A DNA stretch of 64,000 bases from Kaistia hirudinis (GTDB taxonomy: Bacteria > Pseudomonadota > Alphaproteobacteria > Rhizobiales > Kaistiaceae), in the NCBI RefSeq assembly GCF_014196455.1, contig NZ_JACIDS010000002.1:496001-560000 (forward strand), read 5' to 3'. Below the pieces are notes generated by a model, which was given only the letters and a program-made list of their open reading frames with translations, was not told the DNA's origin and did no database searches. Made by a program: the position numbers and the translations under genes. Positions 37,286 through 47,018 of the stretch are shown piece by piece. How positions within the stretch are numbered: the stretch's first letter is position 1; each line of letters opens with the position of its first letter.

Positions 37286-37738
37286 TCAGCGTCGCTCGCG
37301 GAAGAAGGCGCGCAGCAGTTCGCCCGCGGCCCCGGCGCCGATCCCGTCATAGACCTCGGGGGCATGATGGCAGCTCGGCTGGTGAAAGAGGCGGACGCCG
37401 CTTTCGACTGCCCCGCCCTTTGGGTCGCTTGCGCCATAATAGAGCCGGCGGATACGGGCGAACGAGATCGCGGCCGCGCACATCGGGCAGGGCTCCAGCG
37501 TCACGTAGAGATCGCATTCGGGCAGGCGCTGCGAGCTGAGCGCCCGGCAGGCGGCCCGGATGACCAGGATCTCGGCATGGGCGGTGGGGTCGCTCGTCTC
37601 CAGCGTCCGGTTGCCGTCGGCGGCGAGAACCTGGCCGTCGCGCACGATGGCGGCACCGACAGGAACCTCGCCGCGGGCCGCGGCCGCCTGTGCCTCCGCG
37701 AGCGCAACCTCCATGAAGCCCGCTGCCGGACCGTTCAT
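37286..37738 (-). CDS. tadA: tRNA-specific adenosine deaminase
   Basis: 150 residues. The zinc-deaminase motifs are intact: TAHAEI (HAE with the catalytic glutamate) and PCPMC. TadA converts adenosine 34 of tRNA-Arg(ACG) to inosine. The start at 37738 gives the usual length; an in-frame start at 37783 would overlap the divergent pseudouridine-synthase gene. The alternative assignment, guanine deaminase, is less likely because the family layout fits TadA. Confidence 0.9.
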   Translation of the reverse strand: MNGPAAGFMEVALAEAQAAAARGEVPVGAAIVRDGQVLAADGNRTLETSDPTAHAEILVIRAACRALSSQRLPECDLYVTLEPCPMCAAAISFARIRRLYYGASDPKGGAVESGVRLFHQPSCHHAPEVYDGIGAGAAGELLRAFFRERR

Positions 37739-37776
37739 CGCTCGATTCGCCTCCGCCGCTCTGCTATCAGGACCCG

Positions 37777-39108
37777 ATGACAAGGTCCGTGAAACCGCCG
37801 ATCCAACGCACGAACGCCGTGCCCGCGCAAGCCGATGCAGCCGGGGGCGAGCGTATCGCCAAGGTGCTTGCCCGTGTCGGGCTCTGCTCGCGCCGGGACG
37901 CTGAGCGCTGGATCGCGGAAGGCCGCGTCGCCGTCAATGGCCGGACGCTGTCGAGCCCGGCGGTCAATGTCTCGCCCTCGGACCGCGTCACGGTGGATGG
38001 CGAGCCGCTGCCCGAGCGCGAGCGCACCCGCCTCTGGCTCTATCACAAGCCGAAGGGGCTGGTGACCACGGCGCGCGATCCGGAAGGGCGCCCGACCGTG
38101 TTCGATTCGCTTCCCGACCATTTGCCGCGGGTGGTCGCGGTCGGCCGGCTCGACATCAATACGGAAGGCCTGCTCCTCCTCACCAATGATGGCGGCCTGG
38201 CCCGAATCCTCGAATTGCCCTCGACCGGCTGGCTGCGGCGCTATCGCGTGCGGGCCTGGGGCGAGGTGATGCAGCCGGATCTCGACCGGCTGAAGGATGG
38301 TGTCGCGGTGGATGGCGTCATGTATGGCGCGATCGATGCGGTGCTGGAGCGCGTCCAGGGCAGCAATAGCTGGATCAGCATGAGCCTCCGCGAAGGCAAG
38401 AACCGCGAAGTGAAGAACGTTCTCGCGAGCCTTGGCCTCGATGTGAACCGGCTGATCCGCATTTCCTACGGCCCCTTCCAGCTCGGCGATCTCGCCGAAG
38501 GCGAGGCGGTCGAGATTCGCGGGCGTATCCTGCGCGACCAACTCGGCGAGAAGCTCGCCCGCGAGGCGGGCGTTGATTTCGATGCGCCGCTGCGGGAAGA
38601 GCTGCAGGCGAAGGGCCGCGAGCCGGCCGGTCGTCCGCCGCGCGGAAAGCCGACCGCGCCCGGACAGGCGCCAGGCAAGTCGGCCGCCGGCCGAGCGCCT
38701 TCGTCCAAATTTTCGGCGTCCAAGACGTCACAGTCGACGGATGGCAGAGCGGCTGCCGGCAAGTCGGTCGCGGGCAAACCTGCTGCGAGCAAGTCGTCCG
38801 CCGGAAGGCCGTCGGCCGGCAAGAGCCTGTCCGGAAAGCCATTCCCGGCGAAGACGCCATCCGACAAGCCGTTCCGCGGCGCTCGCTCAGGGGCGGGCAA
38901 GGCGGAGGGGCGCGCTCCGGCGCCGTCCCGTCGCCGCGAGCAGGACGGTGGTCCTGGCACGCGGCCGGACGCGGACCAGCAGCCGCGTCGCGACGGTCAT
39001 GTTTCGAAGGGCGGTGGTCCGAAGCCCGGCAAGGGTGGCGGCCGTCCGAGCGGTGGGCGTCCGAGCCGCGGAGCACCGGGGGGCGGGCATGCGGATCGTC
39101 GGCGGTGA
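37777..39108 (+). CDS. RluB/RsuA-family rRNA pseudouridine synthase with long basic tail
   Basis: 443 residues. Residues about 25-75 are an S4 RNA-binding domain ([20 protein letters not shown]), and 75-270 the catalytic domain with the aspartate block [16 protein letters not shown]. From about residue 285 to the end runs a disordered tail of ~155 residues, rich in G, K, R, S, P and A with short repeats such as AGKS and GKPA. Such tails occur in alphaproteobacterial RluB-like proteins and probably bind RNA. It is divergent from tadA, and the tail coding region overlaps the rsmD start by 20 bases. Confidence 0.9.
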   Translation: MTRSVKPPIQRTNAVPAQADAAGGERIAKVLARVGLCSRRDAERWIAEGRVAVNGRTLSSPAVNVSPSDRVTVDGEPLPERERTRLWLYHKPKGLVTTARDPEGRPTVFDSLPDHLPRVVAVGRLDINTEGLLLLTNDGGLARILELPSTGWLRRYRVRAWGEVMQPDLDRLKDGVAVDGVMYGAIDAVLERVQGSNSWISMSLREGKNREVKNVLASLGLDVNRLIRISYGPFQLGDLAEGEAVEIRGRILRDQLGEKLAREAGVDFDAPLREELQAKGREPAGRPPRGKPTAPGQAPGKSAAGRAPSSKFSASKTSQSTDGRAAAGKSVAGKPAASKSSAGRPSAGKSLSGKPFPAKTPSDKPFRGARSGAGKAEGRAPAPSRRREQDGGPGTRPDADQQPRRDGHVSKGGGPKPGKGGGRPSGGRPSRGAPGGGHADRRR

Positions 39109-39643
39109 GTTTCGCGGCCGTACCCTGGCCGCGCCGCAGTCGCAGACGATCAGACCCACCTCCGACCGTCTGCGCGAAAGCCTCTTCAACGTCCTGAGCC
39201 ATGCCTATGACGATCCCGTCTCGGGCGCGCATGTGCTCGATATTTTCGCGGGAACGGGCGCGCTCGGCCTCGAGGCGCTGTCGCGTGGCGCGGCCTTCGC
39301 GCTCTTTGTCGACGAGGGTGTCGAGGCCCGTGGCCTTGTCCGCCGCAACATCGAGGCGCTCGGGCTGACGGGCCGCACGAAGCTGTTTCGCCGCGATGCC
39401 GCCCGCCTCGGGCCGGCTGGCGGCATGGGGCCGTTCGATCTCGTTTTCGCCGATCCGCCCTATCGTCGCGGCCTCGGCGAGCGGGCCCTCGTGGCCGCCG
39501 TGACAGGAGGCTGGCTCAAGCCGGGCGCTCTCGTGGTGCTGGAAGAGGCAGCTGACGCCGAAGTGTCGATTCCCGCCGGCCTTGAGCAAATCGAGCACCG
39601 CGAGGCGGGCGATTCGCAACTCCTGTTCTATCGTTCGGCATGA
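39089..39643 (+). CDS. rsmD: 16S rRNA (guanine-966-N2) methyltransferase
   Basis: 184 residues. The N-terminal [15 protein letters not shown] and [15 protein letters not shown], the SAM loop [20 protein letters not shown] and the catalytic [12 protein letters not shown] (DPPY) are standard RsmD. It methylates G966 of 16S rRNA during 30S assembly. The start overlaps the pseudouridine synthase by 20 bases, so the two rRNA-modification genes are coupled. Confidence 0.93.
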   Translation: MRIVGGEFRGRTLAAPQSQTIRPTSDRLRESLFNVLSHAYDDPVSGAHVLDIFAGTGALGLEALSRGAAFALFVDEGVEARGLVRRNIEALGLTGRTKLFRRDAARLGPAGGMGPFDLVFADPPYRRGLGERALVAAVTGGWLKPGALVVLEEAADAEVSIPAGLEQIEHREAGDSQLLFYRSA

Positions 39644-39725
39644 CGAGGCGTGAAATTGCGCTCGCATGGTAGCCTAGACTAGCCTAGGTTCTTGGATGGG
39701 GGTGCCGTCGAACGACCGAGGATCG

Positions 39726-41123
39726 ATGATTTCTCTGCTGTCTCGGGCGCCACAGCTTGTGCGCCGTGTTATGCCCGCAGCGATGTTCGCGGCTGCGCTG
39801 GCCTTCCTGCCACAGGCCGCGCGTGCCGAATCCTCCACCAGGATCGCACCCGACGCGACCGAATTCACGCTGCCCAACGGCCTGCAGGTCGTGGTGATTC
39901 CGGATCATCGCGCGCCGATCGTCACGCACATGATCTGGTATCGCGTCGGCGCGGCCGACGATCCGCCGGGCAAGTCGGGCATTGCGCATTTCCTCGAGCA
40001 TCTGATGTTCAAGGGCACCAAGGCGCATCCGGCCGGCGAGTTCTCGGGGCGCGTATCCGAAATGGGCGGTGCAGAAAACGCGTTCACGACCAATGACGCG
40101 ACGGCCTATCACCAGACCATTGCGAAGGACCAGCTCGCGACCGTGATGGCGTTCGAGTCGGACCGCATGGAAGGGCTGATCCTCAACGATGCGGTCGTGC
40201 TGCCGGAGCGGGACGTCATCCTGGAAGAGCGACGCATGCGGATCGACAATGATCCCGGTGCGCAGTTCTATGAGGCGATGAACGCGGCGCTCTACCAGAA
40301 CCATCATTACGGTATCCCGACCATCGGGTGGGCCGATGAGATGGCGAAGCTGTCGCGTCAGGACGCGCTCGATTTCTATGGCCGCTACTACACGCCGAAC
40401 AATGCCGTGCTCGTCGTCGCCGGCGACGTGACGGCGGACGAGGTGCGGCGCCTCGCCGAGGAGACCTATGGCCGCGTGCCGCGCCGTGCCGAACTGGCGC
40501 CGCGCGATCGTCCCAAGGAGCCGCCGCCGCGTGCCGAGCGCACGCTTGCGATGTCGGATCCGCGCGTCAGCCAGCCGTCCTGGTCGCGAACCTATCTCGC
40601 CCCCTCCTATTCGACCGCGAAGCCGGACGAGGCCGAATCGCTCGACCTCCTCGCCGATATCCTAGGCCGCGGGCCGACGAGCCGGCTTTATCGCGCCCTG
40701 GTCGTCGACAAGCCGATCGCGAGCGCGGTCGGTGCTTATTATTCGGGCGACAATCTCGACTACGGACAGCTCGGCATCATCGCAACGCCGCGTGACGGGG
40801 TGAGCGTGGACCAGCTCCAGGCGGAGATCGACCGCATCGTCGACGACGTTCGCGCCCATGGCGTCACCGCCGACGAACTGGAGCGGGCCAAGAAGCGCAC
40901 GCGCGCCTCGGCGATCTTCGCGCAGGACAGCCAGGGCTCGCTCGCCCGCATCATCGGAACCTCGCTGCTCGCCGGCCAGACGCTTGCCGATGTGCAGTCA
41001 TGGCCGGATCGGATCAACGCGGTCACGACCGACGATGTTTCCGCCGCCGCCGATAAATATCTCGACAAGCGCCGGTCGGTGACCGGTGTATTGAAGCCGG
41101 CACCCGCCGACGGCCGCAGCTAG
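39726..41123 (+). CDS. M16 zinc protease (catalytic member of a pair)
   Basis: 465 residues from ATG 39726 with a signal peptide (AMFAAALAFLPQAARA). The inverted zinc motif HFLEH (HXXEH) is intact, with downstream glutamate in the FESDRMEG region. Bacterial M16 pairs cleave peptides in the periplasm. The partner gene 24 bases downstream lacks the zinc motif. An ATG at 39696 is less likely because GAGG precedes 39726. Just upstream, TAGCCTAG is repeated twice (39670-39687), possibly within the promoter. Confidence 0.92.
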   Translation: MISLLSRAPQLVRRVMPAAMFAAALAFLPQAARAESSTRIAPDATEFTLPNGLQVVVIPDHRAPIVTHMIWYRVGAADDPPGKSGIAHFLEHLMFKGTKAHPAGEFSGRVSEMGGAENAFTTNDATAYHQTIAKDQLATVMAFESDRMEGLILNDAVVLPERDVILEERRMRIDNDPGAQFYEAMNAALYQNHHYGIPTIGWADEMAKLSRQDALDFYGRYYTPNNAVLVVAGDVTADEVRRLAEETYGRVPRRAELAPRDRPKEPPPRAERTLAMSDPRVSQPSWSRTYLAPSYSTAKPDEAESLDLLADILGRGPTSRLYRALVVDKPIASAVGAYYSGDNLDYGQLGIIATPRDGVSVDQLQAEIDRIVDDVRAHGVTADELERAKKRTRASAIFAQDSQGSLARIIGTSLLAGQTLADVQSWPDRINAVTTDDVSAAADKYLDKRRSVTGVLKPAPADGRS

Positions 41124-41147
41124 CCCGCGCCAGGAGACGGAGACGAC

Positions 41148-42485
41148 ATGACTTTCCATTTCAGCCGCCTCGTTGCCACCCGTCCCCTGATCGCCGCGGC
41201 CGGGCTCATAATGCTCGTGACGTCCGCGCAGGCGATGCAGATCAAGGACATCGTCAGCCCCGGCGGCGTCAAAGCCTGGCTGGTCGAGGACTATGCGGTG
41301 CCGATCGTCGCCGTGAATTTCGCGTTCGAGGGCGGCGCGGCGCAGGACCCGGCGGACAAGCCCGGCGTCGCCAACATGCTCTCGGGCCTGCTCGACGAAG
41401 GCGCCGGTGACCTCGACAGCAAGGCCTTCCAGAGCGCCTTGGACAGCCGGTCGATTCAGCTCTCTTTCGATGCCGGCCGCGACGAGTTCTTCGGTACGAT
41501 CCGCATGCTGGCGGAAGATCAGGACGAGGGCTTCGGCCTTCTTGCGCTCGCCCTTCAGTCGCCCCGATTCGATGCCGAGCCCGTCGAGCGCATCCGCGCC
41601 CAGATCGACAGCAGCATCCGCCAGTCGGCCAAGGACCCGGAGCAGGTGGCGATCACCACCATGTGTGCGACGGCCTTCCCGAACCATCCCTATGGGCGGC
41701 CCCTCGAAGGCAGCGAGGCGAGCGTCAAGGCGATCGCCGTGCCCGATCTGCAGGACTACCGTCGTCGCGTCTTCGCGCGGGACAATCTCCATATCGCTAT
41801 CGTCGGCGCGATCGACGAGGCGGAGGCCGGCAAGATGCTGGATCGCGTCTTCGGCCCGCTTCAGGCCAAGGCCGAGCTGACGCCGGTGCCGGATGCGGTG
41901 CCGCTCGGCGGCGATATCCGCATCGACATGCCTAACCCCCAGACCGTGGTTCGCTTCGGCGGCCCCGGCTTGGCGCGCCATGATCCCGATTTCATGGCCG
42001 CTTACGTCGTGAACCACATCTTCGGCGGCGGCTCGTTCTCGTCGCGGCTCTACACCGAGGTGCGCGAGAAGCGCGGCCTTGCCTATTCGGTGTCGTCGAC
42101 GCTGGTTCCGATGGCGCACGCGAACGCGGTTGCCGGCGGCACCGCGACCCGCGCCGACCGGGCCGACGAGACGGTCGAGATCATCCGCGGCGAGGCGAAG
42201 CGCTTTGCCGAGGAAGGGCCGACGGCTGACGAGCTCGCCAAGGCGAAGAGCTATCTCGTCGGCTCCTATGCGCTGCGCTTCGATTCCTCGGCCAAGATCG
42301 CGCGCCAACTGCTCGCCATCCAGCTCGACGGCCTTCCGATCGACTATGTCGAGAAGCGGAACGACATGATCGCGGCGGTCACGCTCGACGATGCGAAGCG
42401 CGTGGCGAAGCGCATCTATGGCGGCGCGACGAACATGATGGTCCTGGTCGGCCCGAAAAAGTCGGAGGCCGCGCCGCGGACCTGA
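41148..42485 (+). CDS. M16-family protein, non-catalytic partner
   Basis: 445 residues, with a signal peptide ending near SAQA. The position of the HXXEH motif reads GVANMLSGLLDEGAGDLD instead, so no zinc site. The substrate-binding-type C-terminal half with SRLYTEVREKRGLAYSV is retained. In this family one subunit is usually active and the other supports substrate binding. It follows the catalytic member as an operon. Confidence 0.92.
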   Translation: MTFHFSRLVATRPLIAAAGLIMLVTSAQAMQIKDIVSPGGVKAWLVEDYAVPIVAVNFAFEGGAAQDPADKPGVANMLSGLLDEGAGDLDSKAFQSALDSRSIQLSFDAGRDEFFGTIRMLAEDQDEGFGLLALALQSPRFDAEPVERIRAQIDSSIRQSAKDPEQVAITTMCATAFPNHPYGRPLEGSEASVKAIAVPDLQDYRRRVFARDNLHIAIVGAIDEAEAGKMLDRVFGPLQAKAELTPVPDAVPLGGDIRIDMPNPQTVVRFGGPGLARHDPDFMAAYVVNHIFGGGSFSSRLYTEVREKRGLAYSVSSTLVPMAHANAVAGGTATRADRADETVEIIRGEAKRFAEEGPTADELAKAKSYLVGSYALRFDSSAKIARQLLAIQLDGLPIDYVEKRNDMIAAVTLDDAKRVAKRIYGGATNMMVLVGPKKSEAAPRT

Positions 42486-42501
42486 CGCCCCGAACGGCGC
42501 A

Positions 42502-44313
42502 TCATTCCGCGGCTTCGGCCGTCGCTTTCTCGGCGTCCTCGTTCAGCGCCTTGGCCTGGCGCTTCGGCACGGTGAGCGGCTCGGGCTTCAGCTTGCCCTG
42601 GACGTCGGTGTAGGACACCTGGCCGCCGGCCATCTGGATGGCGAGGCGGTTCGCCTCGCGGGCGCGAAGGTCTTCGGCGATCTCGGCGATCCGCTCCGCG
42701 TCGTAGCCGAGCTCCTCGAGCGTCTTGCGGCCGAACAGGAAGGCCGATTCGAACGTCTCGCGGATTTCGAAGTCGACGCCCTGCGCGCGCAGCTTCAGCG
42801 TATGCTGGCGATCGAACGAGCGGACATAGAGCGTCGTCAGCGGATACTCGGAGCGGATCAGCTCGACGATCTTGTCGGTATTCTCGCGCTTGTCGGTGCA
42901 CACGACGACGAGCCGCGCGCTCTCAATGCCCGCCGCGCGGAGCACGTCGAGGCGCGTGCCGTCGCCGTAATAGACCTTGAAGCCGAACCGTGCGGCGCTG
43001 CGCACCATGTCTGGATCGGAATCGATCGCCGTCACGTCGATGCCCTCCGAGAGGAGGAATTGCGCGGCAATCTGGCCGAAGCGGCCGAAGCCGATCATCA
43101 GCACGCTCGCCTCCAGCCCGTCGGCGATGTCGAGACCGTCCAAAGAGGGCTTGGGCTGCGGCAGGTAGCGCGCGGCCGCGACGACGAGCGGGGTCAACGC
43201 CATCGAGACGATGACCGTCGCCGTCAGCACCGCGTTGAGGTTCTGGTCGATCAGGCCTGCGGCGGTCGCCGCGGCGTAGAGCACGAAGGCGAACTCGCCG
43301 CCCTGCGCCATCAGCGCGGCCCGCTCCAGAGCCTCTGGCCGCGAAGCGCGGAAGAGGCGGGCCATGATGAAGATGCCGCCGGCCTTGAGCGCCATGTAGC
43401 CGAGCACGGCGACGATGATCGTCGGCCATTCGTTGACCATCACGGACAGGTCGAGCGACATGCCGACGCTGATGAAGAAGAGGCCGAGCAGAATGCCCCG
43501 GAACGGCTCGATGTCGGCTTCGAGCTGGTGGCGGAAGCTCGATTCCGACAGCATGACGCCGGCGATGAAAGCGCCGAGGGCCATGGAGAGGCCGCCGATC
43601 TGCATGACGAAGGCGGCGCCCAGCACGACCAGCAGCGCGGCGGCCGTCATCACCTCGCGCGCATTGGCCCCCGCCAGGATCCGGAACATCGGGTTCAGCA
43701 GCCAGCGCCCGGCGGCGACGAGCGCCACGAGGACGCCCGCGCCCATCGCGACGGAAATCCAGCGTGATTCGCTCTGCGCGTTCGGATCGTGGCCGAACAC
43801 GGCGACCACGGCGAGCAGCGGCACGATCGCGAGATCCTCGAGCAACAGGATCGAGACGATGCGCTGGCCCGCCGGAGATGCGGTCTCGCCGCGTTCGTCT
43901 AGCAACTGCATGACAGTCGCGGTCGAGGTGAGCACGAAGCCCATGCCGGCGACGAAAGCCGCGATCGGCGTCAGCCCGTAGAGAACGCCCGCGCCCATCA
44001 GGATGACGCCGCAGAACAGAACCTGCCCGAGGCCGAGCCCGAAGATCTCGCGGCGAAGGCCCCACAGGCGCGAGGGGCGCATTTCGAGCCCGATCACGAA
44101 CAGGAACATGACCACGCCGAGTTCGGCGACATGCAGGATCGACTGCGGATCGTTGAACAGGCCAAAGCCAAACGGGCCGATGACGAGGCCGGCCGAGAGA
44201 TAGCCGAGCACGGCGCCGAGGCCGAGCCGCTTGAAGATCGGGACAGCGATCACACCGGCGCCGAGCAGCGCAACGAGCTGGGCGAGATCGGTGCCCTGCG
44301 CCTCGACGGCCAT
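42502..44313 (-). CDS. Monovalent cation:proton antiporter-2 (KefB/KefC type)
   Basis: 603 residues. The N-terminal ~390 form the CPA2 12-13 TM domain (LGYLSAGLVIGPFGFGLFND, then VFVIGLEMRPSRLWGLRREI-like block). The C-terminal TrkA-N Rossmann domain (VLMIGFGRFGQIAAQFLLSE, then DSDPDMVRSAARFGFKVYYG) binds NAD(H). Glutathione-gated potassium efflux is the known role of KefB/C, but control of this copy is unknown. GGAG is correctly spaced for the ATG at 44313, not 44319. Confidence 0.9.
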   Translation of the reverse strand: MAVEAQGTDLAQLVALLGAGVIAVPIFKRLGLGAVLGYLSAGLVIGPFGFGLFNDPQSILHVAELGVVMFLFVIGLEMRPSRLWGLRREIFGLGLGQVLFCGVILMGAGVLYGLTPIAAFVAGMGFVLTSTATVMQLLDERGETASPAGQRIVSILLLEDLAIVPLLAVVAVFGHDPNAQSESRWISVAMGAGVLVALVAAGRWLLNPMFRILAGANAREVMTAAALLVVLGAAFVMQIGGLSMALGAFIAGVMLSESSFRHQLEADIEPFRGILLGLFFISVGMSLDLSVMVNEWPTIIVAVLGYMALKAGGIFIMARLFRASRPEALERAALMAQGGEFAFVLYAAATAAGLIDQNLNAVLTATVIVSMALTPLVVAAARYLPQPKPSLDGLDIADGLEASVLMIGFGRFGQIAAQFLLSEGIDVTAIDSDPDMVRSAARFGFKVYYGDGTRLDVLRAAGIESARLVVVCTDKRENTDKIVELIRSEYPLTTLYVRSFDRQHTLKLRAQGVDFEIRETFESAFLFGRKTLEELGYDAERIAEIAEDLRAREANRLAIQMAGGQVSYTDVQGKLKPEPLTVPKRQAKALNEDAEKATAEAAE

Positions 44314-44535
44314 GGACATCTCCGTTCGTAGTGCGGGTAGGGCGCTGCCGGCTGGCTGCGCGAAAGGCGCGGGGTGGGGAAGCCGAGGACGTCGCCGCGC
44401 TCCGCTTCGCCAGTCTAGGCATCTTCATGGCGAAATGCAGCCATCACGCGGCATGATTTATGCGTTCGCCCGTTCGTCCACGATCTTGTCGGGGGGCGCC
44501 GCGATCCCTATTCAATGGGGTCCAAGGAGAACGCC

Positions 44536-45873
44536 ATGACCGTGCTGCCCGATCAGTCCCTCCTCGTCGCCCGTGCCGCCGAGCTCGTCGAGGCGGCGAA
44601 GCGCGCCGGCGCCGACGCGGCCGACGCCTTCGCGGTTCGCCGGGTGGGGCTTTCGGTCGATGTCCGGCACGGCGCGGTCGACGAGTCGACGCGTTCCGAG
44701 AGCGATGACGTCTCGCTCCGCGTCTTCATTGGCCGACGGCATGCCAGCGTCTCGACCAACACCATCGCGCCGGCCGACGAACTGGCGATGCGCGCGATCG
44801 CCATGGCACGGGTGGCGCCGGAGGATCCCTATGCCGGCCTCGCGCCGCAGGATCGCCTCGCCAGGTCTTGGCCCGATCTGGACCTGCTCGACCGCTCGAT
44901 TCCCGACGCCGCCGCGCTGACCGAGCGCGCCCGCGCGGCCGAGGCCGCGGCGCTTGCCGTCCCGGGCGTGACGAAGTCCGGCGGCGCCTCGGCAGGCTGG
45001 TCGCTGACGGGTGCGGTGATCGCGACCTCGCATGGCTTCCAGGGGTCGTATCTGCTGTCGCGCACCGGCGTCTCGGTGACCGCCATCGCCGGTGAGGGCA
45101 CCGCGATGGAGCGCGACTACGACAGCGATTCCAAGGTCTATGGCGCCGACCTCCGCGCGGCCGACGAGATCGGACGGTCGGCGGCCGAGCGGGCCGTGCG
45201 CCGCCTGCGCCCCTCGCGCATGCCGACGGGCCGGACGACGGTGGTCTTCGATCCGCGCGTCGCGGCCAGCCTGCTCGGACATTTCGCCGGGGCGATCAAC
45301 GGCGCGGCGATCACGCGCAAAACCTCCTTCCTCAAGAACGCGCTCGGCACGGCCGTGTTCGCGCCCGCGATCCGCATCGTCGACGATCCGCACCGGCTGC
45401 GTGGTCTCGCGTCACGGCCCTTCGATGGCGAGGGCGTCGCGACGGAAGCGCTGGATCTCGTCGAGGGCGGCGTGCTCCAGCAATGGCTGCTCGACAGCGC
45501 CACGGCGCGCGAACTCGGTCTCGCCACGAACGGTCGCGGCTCGGGCGGTGGCGGGAGCCCGCACGCCACCAATCTGGCGATTCTGCCCGGCTCGGTGAGC
45601 CCCAGGGATCTCATCGCCTCGATCGGGGACGGGCTCTATGTCAATGAACTGATCGGCCATGGCGTCAACGGCGTCACCGGCGACTACAGCCGGGGCGCCG
45701 GCGGCTATCGCATCGTCGGCGGCGAACTGGTCGAGCCGGTCTCCGAGATCACCATCGCCGGCAATCTGCGCGACATGTTCGCGCGCCTCGTGGCGGCCGA
45801 CGATCTCGAATATCGCTATGCGGTCAACGCGCCGACCCTCGCGATCGAAGGAATGACGATTGCCGGAACCTGA
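44536..45873 (+). CDS. pmbA: TldE/PmbA metallopeptidase subunit
   Basis: 445 residues of the TldD/PmbA family: VDVRHGAVDESTRSESDDVS, SVSVFIGRRHASVSTN-type N-terminal block and the C-terminal GVNGVTGDYSRGAGGYRIVG. TldD-TldE complexes degrade unfolded peptides and mature some ribosomally made peptides. The tldD partner is not in this window. AAGGAGAACGCC precedes ATG 44536. It overlaps the next gene by 14 bases, beginning a six-gene run to lpxK. Confidence 0.92.
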   Translation: MTVLPDQSLLVARAAELVEAAKRAGADAADAFAVRRVGLSVDVRHGAVDESTRSESDDVSLRVFIGRRHASVSTNTIAPADELAMRAIAMARVAPEDPYAGLAPQDRLARSWPDLDLLDRSIPDAAALTERARAAEAAALAVPGVTKSGGASAGWSLTGAVIATSHGFQGSYLLSRTGVSVTAIAGEGTAMERDYDSDSKVYGADLRAADEIGRSAAERAVRRLRPSRMPTGRTTVVFDPRVAASLLGHFAGAINGAAITRKTSFLKNALGTAVFAPAIRIVDDPHRLRGLASRPFDGEGVATEALDLVEGGVLQQWLLDSATARELGLATNGRGSGGGGSPHATNLAILPGSVSPRDLIASIGDGLYVNELIGHGVNGVTGDYSRGAGGYRIVGGELVEPVSEITIAGNLRDMFARLVAADDLEYRYAVNAPTLAIEGMTIAGT

Positions 45874-46720
45874 CACCCTCGCGCAGGACCGGCGGGCCGA
45901 CCTGGAGCTCCTCGTTTCGGCGGCGCGCGAAGCGGGGGAGATTGCCAAAGGCTTCTTCGGTCGTTCGCCGCAGATCTGGACCAAGGCGCATGATTCCCCG
46001 GTCACGGAGGCAGATCTCGCCGCCGATCGCTTTCTCTTCGAACGCCTGGTCGGTGCCCGTCCGGATTATGGCTGGCTGTCGGAGGAGACGGCTGACACGC
46101 CGGAACGACTCTCCCGGCGCCGCGTCTTCGTCGTCGATCCGATCGACGGCACACGCGGCTTCATCGAGGGTAGTCCCGACTGGTGCGTCTCCGTCGCGAT
46201 CGTCGAGGACGGGATTCCGGTCGTCGCAGCGCTCGCCGTTCCCACGCGTGCGGAGTGGTTCGAAGCCGTCTCCGGCGGCGGGGCGAAGCTGAACGGCGAG
46301 CCGATTTCGGTCGCGACGCAGCCCGGCGCGCCGCTCCGATTCGCCGGTCCCATGCGGCATATGCGGGCTCTTTCCGGCGAGGGCCTCGCGTTCGGCGAAC
46401 GTCGCATAACGCCTTCTCTCGCCTACCGGATCACGCTGGTGGCGGCCGGGCGGCTGGACCTCGCGACGGCGTCGCCCAATGCCCATGACTGGGACCTTGC
46501 GGCGGCGGACCTTTTGGTGCACGAAGCTGGCGGAACGTTGTGCACTGCGGCTGGCGAGGCGGTCCGATACAATCGGGCGGAGCCACGACACCCGGCATTG
46601 CTCGCCGGGGTATCCGGGCTGGTGGCCAGGGCAGAGGCCGCCGTCCGGGAGGCCGAGCAGCGCAGCGAAGACCGTCGGCGAGCCGATTCCACCCATGCGA
46701 GCGGCGCCGGAACAAGCTGA
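45860..46720 (+). CDS. cysQ: 3'(2'),5'-bisphosphate nucleotidase (CysQ) / inositol monophosphatase family
   Basis: 286 residues. Lithium-sensitive phosphatase motifs are intact: WLSEE, VDPIDGTRGFIEGSPDW and the C-terminal AHDWDLAAADLLVHEAGG. It likely removes phosphate from PAP/PAPS, recycling sulfur-assimilation by-products. The start is a TTG (45860) preceded by AAGGA, inside the end of pmbA, so translation is coupled. The final ~30 residues are charged and variable. Confidence 0.88.
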   Translation: MPEPDTLAQDRRADLELLVSAAREAGEIAKGFFGRSPQIWTKAHDSPVTEADLAADRFLFERLVGARPDYGWLSEETADTPERLSRRRVFVVDPIDGTRGFIEGSPDWCVSVAIVEDGIPVVAALAVPTRAEWFEAVSGGGAKLNGEPISVATQPGAPLRFAGPMRHMRALSGEGLAFGERRITPSLAYRITLVAAGRLDLATASPNAHDWDLAAADLLVHEAGGTLCTAAGEAVRYNRAEPRHPALLAGVSGLVARAEAAVREAEQRSEDRRRADSTHASGAGTS

Positions 46721-46732
46721 AGGGTTCGAGAA

Positions 46733-46972
46733 TTGGCTGATTCCAAGAAGCAGCTCCTGCATCTGGTCTTCGGTGGCGAGCTCAGCTCCGTCGGGAGCTC
46801 GGACTTTGCCGACCTTTCTGCGCTCGACATCGTCGGGATCTTTCCGGACTACAAGAGTGCCTACGACGCCTGGAAGAAGGTGGCGCAGCGGACCGTCGAC
46901 AGCGCCCAGACCCGATATTTCATCGTGCATCTTCACCGCCTGCTCGATCCCGCGGCGACGACGTCGGAGTGA
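46733..46972 (+). CDS. DUF4170 family protein
   Basis: 79 residues: KQLLHLVFGGELSSVGSSDF, then LDIVGIFPDYKSAYDAWKK and RYFIVHLHRLLDP, the hallmark of DUF4170, a small alphaproteobacterial family of unknown function. It begins at a TTG with AAGGG upstream, 12 bases after cysQ. Its constant neighbours in related genomes suggest a link with lipid A or envelope work, but no role is known. Confidence 0.88.
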   Translation: MADSKKQLLHLVFGGELSSVGSSDFADLSALDIVGIFPDYKSAYDAWKKVAQRTVDSAQTRYFIVHLHRLLDPAATTSE

Positions 46973-47018
46973 CACGGCTCACCCCGCATGATGCTGCCGG
47001 CGATCTGATGCGGCCGGA

